Shown piece after piece: positions 11,792 through 49,367 of a stretch of DNA of 64,000 nucleotides. The notes beneath the pieces are model-generated. The model saw nothing but the letters and a program-made list of their open reading frames with translations, was not told the origin of the DNA and did not search any database. Numbering within the stretch: the first letter of the stretch is position 1; the number at the start of each line of letters is the position of its first letter. This stretch comes from Erpobdella octoculata (Eukaryota; Annelida; Clitellata; Hirudinida; Erpobdellidae): assembly GCA_963978895.1 (NCBI GenBank), contig OZ022240.1:19517483-19581482 (forward strand), given 5' to 3'. The position numbers and the translations under genes were made by a program.

Positions 11792-12880
11792 TGATGGGTA
11801 GTAACAAATTACAAGTAACGGAATTACAGTAACAAATTACTTTTTTCAATAACAAGTAACGTAACAGATTACTTTTCAAAATTGTAACAAAGTAACAGTA
11901 ACAAATTACTTTTTTAAAGTAACAGTAACGGATTTTTTAAAATTTTTACTTGTTACTTTTTATTTTCGAGCATTGTATCAAGCGTTAAGATGGCGCGAGT
12001 CTGGACCAATAGGAACAAAGTGTGTCACTGGATTCATTTTAACAACGCGCCATATCAGGGTAAACAAACTTCCTTTTTATTATCGTTTACTCTTTCGGAA
12101 ACGTTTGCGAGTTCACAGATCGTGTTTTGGGATCATGGAAGTTAATGAAGAGTTAAATTATGAAGAAACTTGTAATGAAATCGGATGGGTGCATCAGCTC
12201 GAGGATAACGATAGAAGAAATTACGCCCGCAATTTGTTATATGAGCAAGTGCTTGCTGTACAACAGGCTGAAATGCAAGCTGAACAACAAAATGGTTCAG
12301 CTGAGATGCCTCAGCCAGATGATGATTTGTTTCTATTTGTTACAGATACATTTAAACAAACTGATGAAACTGCGGAGGTGGATATGTATCTTAGCGATAC
12401 TTCTCGTGATATTGAATGATTACTCAAATTTCCATGTATCTTGAAATTGTTCAAAAGATATAATACTTCTCTTCCATCAAGTGCTCCTGTTGAACGGCTG
12501 TTTAGCATGGCTGGTCAAATTTTGACTCCAAGAAGAAATCGATTGACTGATAGTCATTTTCAACGACAAGTGCTGCTCAGCCTCAGAGCTAATAAAGCTT
12601 TTTGTAGCTCAATCAAAGATCTTCACCATTTGACTGATTAGTTTTAACTCTTTGATTTTTATAATAAAGTTGTGTTCTTATTTTAAAAACAAAAATCAAG
12701 TATTGCGTTATGGGGTGTTGCATCTGTTTGTAAACAACTTTTTGTAAAGTAACAAAAATGTAATAAGTTACTTTCAAAACCAAAAAGTAACAGTAACAAA
12801 CTTCTTTTGATAAAATGTAACAAGTAACAGTAACAAATTACTTTTTCATCATGTAACAAGTAACAGTAACAAACCCAACA

Positions 12881-12883
<3 letters not shown>
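11789..12883 (+). mobile_element. hAT DNA transposon, internally deleted
   Basis: The ends CAGTGATGGGTAGTAAC and (inverted) CAGTGTTGGGTTTGTTAC, with GTAACAGTAACAA-type subterminal repeats, are typical of hAT. The flanking 8 bases are TATATATA on both sides, which fits an 8-bp target duplication but lies in TA-rich DNA. It encodes the C-terminal part of a transposase (11973-12641). Confidence 0.8.
11973..12641 (+). pseudogene. hAT transposase C-terminal fragment
   Basis: One frame with a TGA at 12417-12419. Downstream of the stop, SSAPVERLFSMAGQILTPRR followed by the LLSLRANK segment is the hAT C-terminal dimerisation domain. Upstream is a stretch of about 150 residues that is acidic near its end. 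The BED finger and the RNase H-like catalytic residues of a full hAT transposase (usually over 500 aa) are absent. Inactive. Confidence 0.8.
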
Positions 12884-13522
<639 letters not shown>

Positions 13523-13780
13523 TAGGATAGGATAGGATAGGATAGGATAGGATAGGATAGGATAGGATAGGATAGGATAGGATAGGATAGGATAGGATAG
13601 GATAGGATAGGATAGGATAGGATAGGATAGGATAGGATAGGATAGGATAGGATAGGATAGGATAGGATAGGATAGGATAGGATAGGATAGGATAGGATAG
13701 GATAGGATAGGATAGGATAGGATAGGATAGGATAAGATAAGATAAGATAAGATAAGATAAGATAAGATAAGATAAGATAA
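13523..13780. repeat. (GATAG)n then (GATAA)n pentanucleotide array
   Basis: About 42 GATAG units followed by about 10 GATAA units, with no other interruptions. Confidence 0.97.
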
Positions 13781-13832
13781 CGTTTATTATAGTGGTTTAG
13801 AAGATTTTACGCCTATAGACAGCCATTTCATC

Positions 13833-14003
13833 GCTTGCCCGCTCCCTCTTGCTCTCCTGTTCCGGTTGCTTGCCCGCTCCCGCTCGCTCCTCCGTTCCCG
13901 GTCGCTTTCGCTTTCTCGGTCGCTTTCGCTTTCCCGCTAGCTCTTTCGCTCCCGGTTGCTTATCCCTTCCCGCTTGTTTTTCCGTTTTTGTTCCCGCTCA
14001 CTC
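13833..14003 (-). mobile_element. Helitron family B-like internal minisatellite
   Basis: On the minus strand: GGGAAAGCGACCGGGA-like purine-rich units of the family B interior. No hairpin end. It runs straight into the 3' side of the minus-strand Gypsy pol fragment at about 14003. Confidence 0.55.
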
Positions 14004-16336
14004 AAATCCTGTCCTTCCATAAAATCACGTAATTTGCTGCTTGAATGACCCTCCATTGTTCTAATTTGTGCATGATGCACTCGGTCTTCCAGACCTGGTC
14101 TCAGTAAATCCAACTTTGATCTTAATGAACGTCCCATGAAAAGCTTAGCTGGTGTTTCATTTGTCGTTGAATGTGGCGTGTTACGATAAGTCAGCAGAAA
14201 TTGTGCCAACTTCTTCCTCAGCGTACCTGCATCACTTTGAGCGGATTTCAGTGCTTTCTTGAGTGTTTGTACAAAACGTTCCGCCAACCCGTTGGTCGCT
14301 GTGTGATACGGCACAGACTTAATGTGTACAATTCCGTTGTTCTTCATGAATTGTAGAAACTCGTCTGAAGTAAACTGTGGTGCATTGTCGCTGACTAGTT
14401 GTTCACAAATTCCGTTTCGGCTGAAAATTTCCCGCAGAATTTCAATCGTTCGTTCTGACGTTGTCGATTTTGTGATTGCAACTTCTGGCCACTTGGAGTG
14501 TGCATCAACCACGACTAGAAACATGTAGCCTAAATACGGGCCTCAATAGTCAATCTGAATTCGCTGCCACGGTTTGCTCGGCCACTCCCAAGGATGAAGA
14601 GGTGCTGTTACTGGTGTATTTTGTGTGACCATACACCCTGGACATTTTGCTGTAACATGTTCAATTTCTTGGTCTATGCCGGGCCACCACACATAACTGC
14701 GTGCTAAATTTTTCATTTTAACTACGCCACTGTGGCCTTCATGTAGTTGATTAAGTATGTGTTGACGCAGTGGCATGGGAACAACAACCCTCACGCCCCA
14801 CATGACGCATCCCTGGATAACTGATAGTTCAGTCCGACGGTTGTAGAACGGTGTCAGCTCATGGTCGCGTGGCAGAACATGATTCCAACCAGACATAGTA
14901 AGTTGATAAACGCGCGACAAAAGCGGGTCGCGCTGTGTATGGCGTCGGATGTCATTGCTGGTGACTGGCAGACTGTTTAGTTGACTGATCGCAAAAACAT
15001 CTGCCGCATCTAATTCATGATCGTCGCCTGTAGCCAGCGGAAGGCGAGAAAAAGTCAGCGTTCGCATGTTTGCCAGATTCACGAAATTCGATCGTGTAAT
15101 CAAGACCGGATAAAAATACTGCATACCGCAGCAGTCGGGCGGCTGACATAGCCGGCAAAGATTTATTCGGATTGAAGATTGAAACCAACGGTTGATGATC
15201 GGTGACTAAGGTAAAGCGACGACCATAAATGTAGGAAAAGAATTTCTTTGCCGCCCAGTATAGACAAAGGGCCTCTTTATCTAGCTGGCTGTAGTTACGC
15301 TCCGCTGCACTGAGTGAACGGGAAACGAAGGCGACCGGTCGTTCAACGTTGTCTGATGTGACGTGGGAAAGCACGGCGCCGAGGCCGTACGGGCTAGCAT
15401 CACAAGCCAGTCTGATGGGTAGACTGGGATTATAGTGCATTAAGACTCGGTCGGATGCCACTAGTTGTTTCACAGCTGTAAGTGCTTGATCACACTCTGT
15501 TGCCACGCCCACTTTGTTTGTTTTTCAAGAAGTCTGTAAAGTGGACGCATTACTGCTGATAAATTCGGTAGGAACCGTGAGTAATATTGAAGCAATCCGT
15601 TAAAAGACCTTAGCTGTTGCTGATTGCATGGAGCAGGTGCTGCTAAAATAGCGTCTATCTTGTCTTGTGCTTTGTGCAGTCCATTTCGGTCAATTTCATG
15701 ACCACAATAGACAATTCGTTTCTGAAAGAAACTAGTTTTCTTCTTGTTTGCACGTAGTCCGTACATCTGCAGTCGTTCAAGAACCTTCTCCAGTGTCTCG
15801 AGGTGATCTTTGTCATTTTTACCGGTTACAATCATGTCATCCAAAATGCACTGAACGTTAGGGATTCCTTGAAGCACTTGATCGATCGCTCTTTGCCAAA
15901 CTGCTGGAGCTGAAGCGACACCAAAAACGAGACGGTTGTATCTATACAGGCCTCGATGTGTGTTTATTGCCAAAAATTTTCTGCAATCCTCCTGAACTTC
16001 CATCTGTAGATATGCCTGTCGTAGGTCTATCTTGCTGAATTTCTGCCCACCACTCAATGAGGCAAAATATCTTCAATGCGTGGTAATGGATATTGATCGA
16101 CACATAAAACGGGATTCAGTGTTGTTTTGAAATCACCACAAATCCTCACACTTCCGTCACGCTTCACGACTGGTACAATTGGTGTCGCCCAGTCACAGTG
16201 ATTGATTTTTGACAGAACTCCTTTTTGTTCAAGTTGATCCAGTTCCTTCTCAACATTCGGTCTAAGAGCATACGGTAACTGTCTCGCTTTTAAGAATCTC
16301 GGATTTGCGTTATCCACCAGCGTTAGCTTGGCCTCG
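14004..16336 (-). pseudogene. Ty3/Gypsy pol pseudogene (RT, RNase H, integrase)
   Basis: Read on the minus strand the order is: start of reverse transcriptase (16317-16054, WATPIVPVVKRDGSVRICGD), the RT palm with the catalytic CILDDM variant of YVDD (16057-15470), RNase H (15512-15015, CDASPYGLGAVLS and TDHQPLVSIF), integrase zinc-binding region (15124-14543, HEGHSGVVKMK ... CPGCMV) and integrase core (14524-14010, FLVVVDAHSKWPE, VSDNAPQFTS, GLAERFVQ). Frame changes at about 16055, 15490 and 15070 and a TGA just before the integrase core break it. Gag, protease and LTRs are absent. Confidence 0.9.
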
Positions 16337-16896
16337 ATACTTAGTATCTACTCAAAAAAAAAAAAAAAAAGATATACGTGTTTCACCATTTTTTAAAACT
16401 TTGGTTTCCATGACTTCAAATGTGGGGTCAAAATAAGGGTTATTTGATTTTAAAATAACTGCTACTCAACAACTACAAGCATTACAGATGTAAAACTTAG
16501 TATTTTGAGGTTTTGTGCCGGTTAAAGTAGCTGAGTCCAGTCGGGCCAAGCCGTTATTTTAGGGGCTTTTAATGGGCCAGGCTAAACCTTAAATCAAGGT
16601 TGTACGGGCCGAAGTGTTTCACTAAGCACATAGACATTTTAGTGATTTTAGGGTCTTCAGACGGGCCGGGCCAAACCTGAAGTCAAGGTGGGACGGACCG
16701 AAGTTTTTCATCAAGTATATAGAATTTCTAGGCCTGTAAAAACGGGCCGGGCCCAAATTAGACGGGCCGTGCCGGGCCAGGAATTTTGGTTTTGAAACGG
16801 CCTGGGCCAAGTTGTCGACGGGCCGAGCCGACACCTATGGATGCACGGTTCAAATTCTCTAATTTCATGCGAGCGAAGCCGCTACGGGCACTGCTA

Positions 16897-16897
<1 letters not shown>
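16337..16897 (+). mobile_element. Helitron-like family A, right half of a split copy
   Basis: It resumes at ATACTTAGTATCTAC, carries one and a half of the 158-bp units, the ACGGGCC-rich tail, the AGCGAAGCCGCT hairpin and ends GGGCACTGCTAG (16897) before a T. It lies directly against the Gypsy pseudogene. It is probably the other half of 10511-11246. Confidence 0.75.

Positions 16898-16940
<43 letters not shown>
16898..16940. repeat. (TA)n dinucleotide repeat
   Basis: TA tract immediately 3' of the Helitron end. Confidence 0.9.
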
Positions 16941-16943
<3 letters not shown>

Positions 16944-17305
16944 ACCAGCTTGGGCGTAGAGTCCCAATTTTCCAGAAGAGACTACAAGACTCGGAGAAAC
17001 TTTTTTTTCAAATGAATTTATTAAAAATCGCTGACCATGGGCTTTGAATGAAATCTAAGAAAAAGCAGTTGCAGACATGTTATTCAACAACTTATTTTAT
17101 TTTGATAAAATATGCAATTAATGTTATTTATTTTAATGAAATAATCGATTAAAATGTTAATATCAATTTCTTCTGCGATTTCTTGATGACTGCTCATTAA
17201 AGTAACAGTATTTAACATTGACTGCTTCAACTTTTCCCGGGGGGGGGGCAAGATTTGGTCCGGCGGGGGCAGATTGTCCCGCTGCCCCCCGAAGTCTATG
17301 CCTAT
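16941..17305. other. Unassigned sequence with a GC-rich end
   Basis: Mostly AT-rich with no gene. At 17237-17300 there is a G/C-rich block (a run of nine or more G, then CCGGCGGGGGCAG) that looks like the end of a DNA transposon abutting the integrase fragment, but I could not find a matching partner end. Confidence 0.35.
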
Positions 17306-18003
17306 GGGACCGAGGACGTCAATTTGAGTCCGAGCTCATGAGTCATCTTTCGTCATTGATCGGTTTTCATCGTTTACGAACTACGGCTTATCACCATCAA
17401 TCAAACGGTATGATCGAACGATTTCATCGCACACTAAAGAATGCTTTAAAGGCTCGGCAAGATGATTGGTTGATCGCGTGGCCCTCTGTTCGGCTGGCAC
17501 TTCGTTGTTTGCCAAATGAACATGGTATTTGTCCTTTTACAGCTGTTACCGGCGCTTCGCCTCTTATGCCGCACACATTTTTTTCTGCTTCCTCGACGCG
17601 CTCTGCGTTGAGGATGCCTGAGTTAGTTTTGCGTTTATCGCAGTGTATGTCGGACATAGATTTTTCTTCATTGTCTAAAAGTGTCCATCATACACCTTCT
17701 CGTTTATTACATGATGTTATTTTGAATAAAGGCGATTTTGTGTTTGTTCGGATTGATCGCGTGCGTCGTCCTCTCGAGTCACCTTATCAAGGTCCTTTTG
17801 AGGTTTTAGATTGTAACGACAAAATTGTAAAAATTAAGATGCCCGATGATGAAGTTTCGATTGTAACGCGTGATCGTATTTAATTAGCACATATTCGTAA
17901 ATATACTGTTCGTTCGAAGCCATTAACAAATCCATCTTCGGACATTATTGAACAGCAACAGTCGAGTAAACGATCTCAGCGTCGTGTTAGATTTGCTGAA
18001 TGA
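17306..18003 (+). pseudogene. Ty3/Gypsy integrase C-terminal fragment
   Basis: It begins inside the integrase core (DRGRQFESELMSHL, then TTAYHHQSNGMIERFHRTLK with the catalytic glutamate) and continues through the C-terminal part (DFVFVRIDRVRRPLESPYQG). A TAA at 17881-17883 interrupts the frame, which continues to a TGA near 18001. A purine-rich TGCGGAGGAAC at about 18132 may be a relic polypurine tract. It belongs to a different Gypsy lineage from the other copies, since its integrase motifs differ. Confidence 0.8.
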
Positions 18004-18143
18004 AACTTTTCTGTTCTCTGTCGTGTAATTATTTTTATTGGAGATTTCAATTCCATTTCGGTTATGATTTTTGTTTGTTTGTTTCTCTCTTACGTATTGT
18101 CATATCCCTCTCATTGGCTCCGCCATCTGCGGAGGAACTATTG

Positions 18144-18490
18144 TAGTCGCCGGTCCAACTAGTCGCCGCCCAACTAGTCGCCAGCCCAACTAGTCGCCGC
18201 TCAACTAGTCGCTAGCCCAACTAGTCGCCGGCCCAACTAGTCGCCAGGTTGCAAAAGTGTTTTTTAGAACAATATTTTTTTGAATTTATTTATGTAAACA
18301 TTTATATAATTATATTTAATTTTTACATTCAAGGTTTGCAAACATTAAAGCAAGCAAGTCCGGCGGTGAAACCAATATAAGGTTAAAACTTAAATAAAAT
18401 TAATTAATTAAACTGGGAAGCAACTACTTTGGGACCCTTTAGTTGAACGTCAAATATTTAACCGGCGACTAGTTGACCCATCTGGAACGC
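18144..18490. repeat. Element bounded by CAACTAGTCGCC-type repeats
   Basis: About seven copies of the ACTAGTCGCCG minisatellite (18144-18250), then AT-rich sequence, closing with an inverted GGCGACTAGTTGACC at about 18463-18477. Matching the repeat core in inverted orientation at the far end suggests the two bound one mobile or foldback unit (inference). The same core forms the array at 11528-11755. Confidence 0.55.
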
Positions 18491-18746
18491 TGACTCATCT
18501 TTTTGTAATCAATCTTTACGTAGTCAACAAGCTGTCTAGCAATGAATTTCTACATCTACTTATATAATGTTTTTTGAGTTGGTAATATGAATAATGTTTT
18601 CTGGGTTGTTAATAGCTTGTGAATTTTTTGTTTATTGCCTAGAGTTATTTTGTATAGAATAAGAATAAGACAGCGTGGGTGTTATTTAATTATTTTATAG
18701 TTATGTACCCTTGAAAAGACAGGCGCTTGCACTGGCTTAATTCTAG

Positions 18747-20360
18747 TCTATATATATATAAAAGAACATGTCCTGACTGACTGACTGACTGACTGACTGA
18801 CTGACTGACTGACTGACTGACTGACTGATAATCAACGCCGAGCTCAAACGCATCATCCTAGGAACGTGAAATTTGGAACTTATATTACTTTTATAGCGTA
18901 AACATCCGCTAAGAAAGGATTTTTGAAAATTTTGCTCCTGAGGGGAAAAACTGAAAAACAAACGTTTTTCTAAAACAATGTATATCTCGAAAACCAAAAA
19001 TGAGGAGATTTTGAAATTTGGTATATAGATTCTTTTTGAAAAATAAAAAGATACGTGTTTCACCATTTTTTAAAAATTCGGTTTCCCGGACCTCAAATGT
19101 GGGTTAGAAAATTGGGTTATTTGGTTTTTAAAGTAGCTTCTACTCAAAAACTGTTAATGCTACAGGAGTAAAAATTAGTATTTAGTTTCTACTCTAAAAA
19201 TAATGAAATGGGTGTTTTAGCATTTTTTGAAAATTTGGTTTCCAGGACTTCAAATGTGGGGTGGAAAATAGGGCTAATTGTCTTTTATAGTAACTGCTAC
19301 TCGAAAACAGTCAATACCACAGATGTAAAAATTATTATTTAGTTTCTTTTCTAAAAATAAAGATATACGTGTTTCAGCATTTTTTACAAATTTGGTTTCC
19401 CGGACCTCAAATGTGGGTTGGAAAATTGGGTTATTTGGTTTTTAAAGTAGCTTCTACTCTAAAACTGTTAATGCTACAAAAGTAAAAATTAGTATTTAGT
19501 TTCTACTCTAAAAATAATGATATACGGGTTTCACAATTTTATGAAAATTTGGTTTCCAGGACTTCAAATGTGGGGTGGAAAATAGGGTTATTTGGTTTTT
19601 AAAGTAACCGCTACTCAACAACTGTAATTGCCACAGATGTAAAAATTAATACTTAGTATCTACTCAAAAAAAAAGATATACGTGTTTCATCATTTTTTGG
19701 GTTATTTGGTTTTTAAAGTAGCTGCTACTCAAAAACTGTAAATGCTACAAAAGTAAAATTAGTATTTAGTTTCTACTCTAAAAATAATGATATACGTGTT
19801 TCACCATTTTTTGAAAATTTGGTTTCCAGGACCTCAAATGTGAAGTGGAAAAAGGGTTATTTGATTTTAAAATAACTGCTACTCAAAAACTGTAAATGCT
19901 ACAGATGTGAAAATTAGTATTTTGAGGTTTTGTGCTGGTTAAAAAATGAGTTCAGTTTATCACCGGACGGACGGGCCAAGCCGTTATTTTAAGGTCTTCA
20001 TACGGCCCTGCCCAAACCTTAAATCAAGGTGGGACGGGCCGAGATTTTTAACCAAGTATATAGACATTTTAGTTAGTGATTTTAGGGTGTTCAGACGGCC
20101 GGGCTAAACCTGAAGTCAAGGTGGGACGGGCCGAAGTTTTTTATCAAGTATTTAGAACTTCTAGGCCTGTAAAAACGGGCCAGGGCCCATATTAGACGGG
20201 CCGTGCTGGGCCAGGAATTTCGGTTTTTGAAACGAGCTGGGCCAAGTTGTCGACGGGTAGAGCCGAGACCTAAAAAATTGATCCGTGCAGTACTCTACTA
20301 TGTATGCACGGTTCAAATTTTCTAATTTCATGCGAGCGAAGCCGCTACGGGCACTGCTAG
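18747..20360 (+). mobile_element. Helitron-like family A, non-autonomous, complete
   Basis: 5' TCTATATATATATAAAAGAA, a long GACT run (about 13 units), five to six tandem units of about 158 bp, the ACGGGCC-rich tail, the AGCGAAGCCGCT stem and the final GGGCACTGCTAG before a T. It is 1614 bp against 1412 bp for the copy at 2832-4243; the difference is mostly in the number of internal units. No coding capacity. Confidence 0.8.
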
Positions 20361-21512
20361 TTATATATATAGTTCTAATACTTAACTCTTAAGAATACAT
20401 ACAATTCAAAATATACAAGTAACTGGCAAATTTTACTATACAATTTAATATTTAATTACTAATAATCATAACAGAGCAAGTATCAAATAAATAATTATAC
20501 AGTGATCCCAAGATCAATAATGGTCTGCAAATTTCATCACTGATTTCACTACTTTTTAAAACTTAAAAAATTGTTAACTAATCCGGAAATGAAATAAAAT
20601 GTCATCTCTCATTATAAAATGCTTTTGGAAACTTACAGTATTACAAAAAAAAAACAAAGTTATTTCAGAAGAATGTTTTTTTTCCTTTCTTCAATGTTAA
20701 GCAAGTAAATGCAGGAAAACAAAAAAAATAAATTGTACATCACCACAAAACAAAAGCAATGAACAATTCAAGTTTCTTTTTTTCATCAAATAACATCTTC
20801 AAATTCTGGAACCTTCAACACAGAACATGTTATATAACCTGCTTTGTTTTTATCAAATTAAGTCTAAAGGCTGTTGCACTATTAAAAAATAAATAAGATG
20901 GAAAATGAGTTGTAAAGAATATAAATTAAATAACTGAAAAGACAAAATAAATAACTAAAACAGTAATCTTGACATTGAACAAATTCTAAAAATGAAAACA
21001 AAATAAATAAGAATTTGAACAACATCTTCCAACAACTAGAGAATATTTTACACGTAAATAATAATTATTATTCAAAGAAATTGTAACAACTCACAGTTTT
21101 TTAATCCACAATAATAATAAATCAATTCATGATATAATACTAGCAATAATTTACTAATTTGTACAAAATCCTCCTTTTTTAAAGAAACTAATAACAAAAA
21201 CTTATTTATTTAATGCAAATGATTGGCCTTAGCACTAGATGACATTTGAGCACAACAAAAATAACTTATAAAATTTCCTTGCATTTCACCATTAAATGAT
21301 CCTTTCATATATGTACAGAGATATAGCAACAATTAGACTCTTACTTTAAATCTTGTAACCTACTTTCTCAAATCAGTTGAGGATTTGTTTCATGTACTCT
21401 CCAAAAACTTATATTACTATTTCAGTTGCAAGCAATTTGTACAACTGAGCTGAGAAATAATCGCCTCTTTAAAATGACATTTTATCATTTTTATAATTAT
21501 ATTTTTCTTTCC
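20361..21512 (-). other. 3' flank and probable 3' UTR of the SOCS6/7 gene
   Basis: AT-rich sequence downstream of the SOCS stop codon. Several minus-strand AATAAA-like signals occur (for example near 21200). No other gene is visible. Confidence 0.5.
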
Positions 21513-30999
<9,487 letters not shown>

Positions 31000-31721
31000 T
31001 TTTTATTTTGTAGACGGAATACGACCATGCCATAACCGTTATGCAATATGTAACGCAATATCCAATTTAAGATAAATTAAAATTAGCATTGCTTTGTTCA
31101 AATAATTTCATGTTAGAGTTAATTGTCACAAAAATTAAAAATAATAAACTAAGGTAATAATAGCAAATTTTCTCGTGTTTAGTCATATAAAATTGTAAAA
31201 CCAATTTCTGTCACTCCTGAGATTGAGATACGTAGATACGAGAACACTAAAATTAAGTTTAATTTAAACTGAAAATGATTAACGGTCATATTCAACAGTT
31301 TATTGATTGCTTTGTCTCTTTTTTTACGCACTGCGTCTTAATATTATAATATAATTATTATATTTGCAAATTAACACATATCAACACAACATACGTATTA
31401 CGACATATTTTTCTTGATGCCATTATTACCAAAGACTATCAAGAAAAGAACAAAGTACGATTGTAAACATCCAAGTTTTGTGGAGCCGAATTTTTAACCA
31501 AACACTACAACTGTACTATTGTGTGAAGACATCAGAAGATCGAAACAAAAATATTTTCAGCTTCTATGCAGTGAAGTTCTAATAAGGAGCGGACAGCATC
31601 GGAAGAGTGTTGCAACGTCGAGCTTACTGTACCGAACAATTGTACATTGTATAAACCACAACTTAGAACGATAACGAATAACGCAAATCAGGAAACACAA
31701 GTTTTAAAAATATAAATTATT
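31000..31721. other. Upstream region of the SOCS6/7 gene
   Basis: About 720 bases 5' of the SOCS start codon, expected to hold its 5' UTR and promoter. I see no TATA box or other site that I would defend. Confidence 0.35.
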
Positions 31722-31915
31722 TATGCTAGGTTATCTGAGTTGGTAAGAGTGTTAGGCTGTTCGCCTTGAATGTGAGAGCTTCACGGTTCGACTCCCACTC
31801 ACTGCCTAGTAGAGCATGTCAACGGAAAACTTAGCGGGTAAGATCGTTCTCTCCGTGGGGTATGTAAAAGAACAGCGCATTTAAACAACTCTGGATAGGG
31901 GCTATATAAAATATC
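31722..31915 (+). mobile_element. tRNA-derived SINE
   Basis: tRNA-like head with an A-box-like TGAGTTGGTAAGAG and a good B box GGTTCGACTCC, then a body with CTCCGTGGGGTATGTAAAAG. The head cannot be folded into a full functional tRNA, and its body matches the copy at 22372-22558, so I call it a SINE and not a tRNA gene. Confidence 0.65.
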
Positions 31916-32299
31916 AAACATTTACATTTATTTAAAGCGCAAACGAAGAATAACAAGCAAGTAAGTGTTTCCGTCTATCAGTACAATTTTTTATAGCTTA
32001 TTAACGTCCTTATCCAAGTGAGTCGATTTGGACATCTACCAGTACATGTTTATTTAATTATTCGTGTTTTAAGAAACAAAAAAAAAACAATCAACTATAT
32101 ATATATACATTTATACATACAGTTGACCAATCACCATGCGCACCTCACTCATCTACAATCGGTCAATCACTTTAATGAAACATCTTGCATCAACGGGCTA
32201 AGGTTTGCACCTAGCGAAAAAAAGTAAAAAAAACTAAAATGCTTACAAAATTTCACCAATCAAAAACAAAAAAGTAGAAAATAATTTGTACGTCATAAA

Positions 32300-32515
32300 A
32301 ATACATTTTAAAAAACAGTTTTTTTCGCCCTAAAAAGTATAAAATAATATTCCTATAGTTCATATACAACGAAAAACGTTGCGGGCGCATTTTTTTTTAT
32401 AACTATTCGTTTTACTAAAGTTTTGATGTTGTAGCCTATATGCGCCAGCAACGTTTTTCGTTGTATATGAATTATAGGAATATTATTTTATATTTTTTAT
32501 GTTGATTTGTTCACC
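32300..32515. mobile_element. Foldback MITE-like element, second copy
   Basis: The arms TTCATATACAACGAAAAACG and its inverse CGTTTTTCGTTGTATATGAA are near-perfect inverted repeats flanking the loop TTTTGATGTTGTAG. The outer GCCCTAAAAAGTATAAAATA block and the loop match the element at 2395-2745. Confidence 0.7.
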
Positions 32516-32536
32516 CAACAGTTTTATAAAAGAAAA

Positions 32537-32560
32537 AGAGGCCTCCGGGTACCCAGCTAG
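32537..32560 (+). mobile_element. Helitron-like 3' end remnant
   Basis: CCTCCGGGTACCCAGCTAG followed by T resembles the family B terminus (CGGGTACCCCGCTAG). Only about 20 bases can be matched. Confidence 0.35.
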
Positions 32561-32884
32561 TAGCAAAATAAATTCTCTAAATGAAACTACAAGTGCTGTT
32601 AAGAAATATATGATACAATGTTTAAAAAAAATAAAATGATATATTTTTCTTTTTTTCAGATAGTATTAGATCAGCATGTAAGTGCGGTGGGTACATGACT
32701 TCGACCAGATAGCCGTTCGGATGCAACTGGATATCCGGTACATCTCTATCATACATATAACGACACACAAAACGCTATCTTGCTCATAACTTATCTAATG
32801 ATAACATAAGCACAACATAAAAACCAATGTTTACTCGTAGGCAACTTATTAAATATTAAAGAAAAAGTCTGCATCAAGATTAAA

Positions 32885-48811
<15,927 letters not shown>

Positions 48812-49367
48812 CTATAGGTATCAAAGTGAATGTAATATGCATTGATGTTGTATATGGCTATATTCTTCTTATTTTATAAATACTTAACATTCAATTAAGT
48901 TTCTTTTACCACAGACCAATGCAAAATATTCGTTCACGCCCACCCGCTGACAAAAATAACTTGGTAGAGACGCAGTCACGTCTGCTATTGATTTCCCAGA
49001 GTTGCTGTCGAATGCAACAAGCAAGAGGCAAGAGCTTTTTTAAATTAACATAAGTGTAACGAATGTTGTTTGACTGTCGTATGGACCATATTTTCCGGGT
49101 ATAAAACCTAATCCAGCTTAGCTCAAAACATGTCAAATTTTCATGTTGATAATGAGGTGAACTGTGATATATAATCATTTGACTCTTGATTGCAACCTTA
49201 CTTGTATTTATGCGCAGAATTTTGAGCATGAAATGATTATCAATTAATAATTAAACAAATTAAATTGTCAGCAACTGTGTTGACTATAAGCACAATAAAT
49301 ACAAATGACGTTAAAGTTACTAAATTTCAACGGGCATTAAAAGGAAAACTTGGAAAAGTCAGTCAAC
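48812..49367. promoter_or_regulatory. Divergent intergenic region, IFT74 and CAP-Gly gene
   Basis: About 560 bases separate the most 5' IFT74 exon (minus) from the CAP-Gly ATG (plus). The first IFT74 coding exon and both promoters should lie here. No TATA box is convincing. The placement as a shared promoter is inference. Confidence 0.45.

Noticed and set aside
31722..31810. Functional tRNA gene
   Set aside because: A and B boxes are present but the acceptor stem does not pair and the anticodon loop is wrong; the body matches another SINE copy.
48906..49229. 107-codon minus-strand open frame upstream of IFT74
   Set aside because: No resemblance to the IFT74 start and no clean phase-0 donor to the exon at 48811; more likely 5' UTR or chance.
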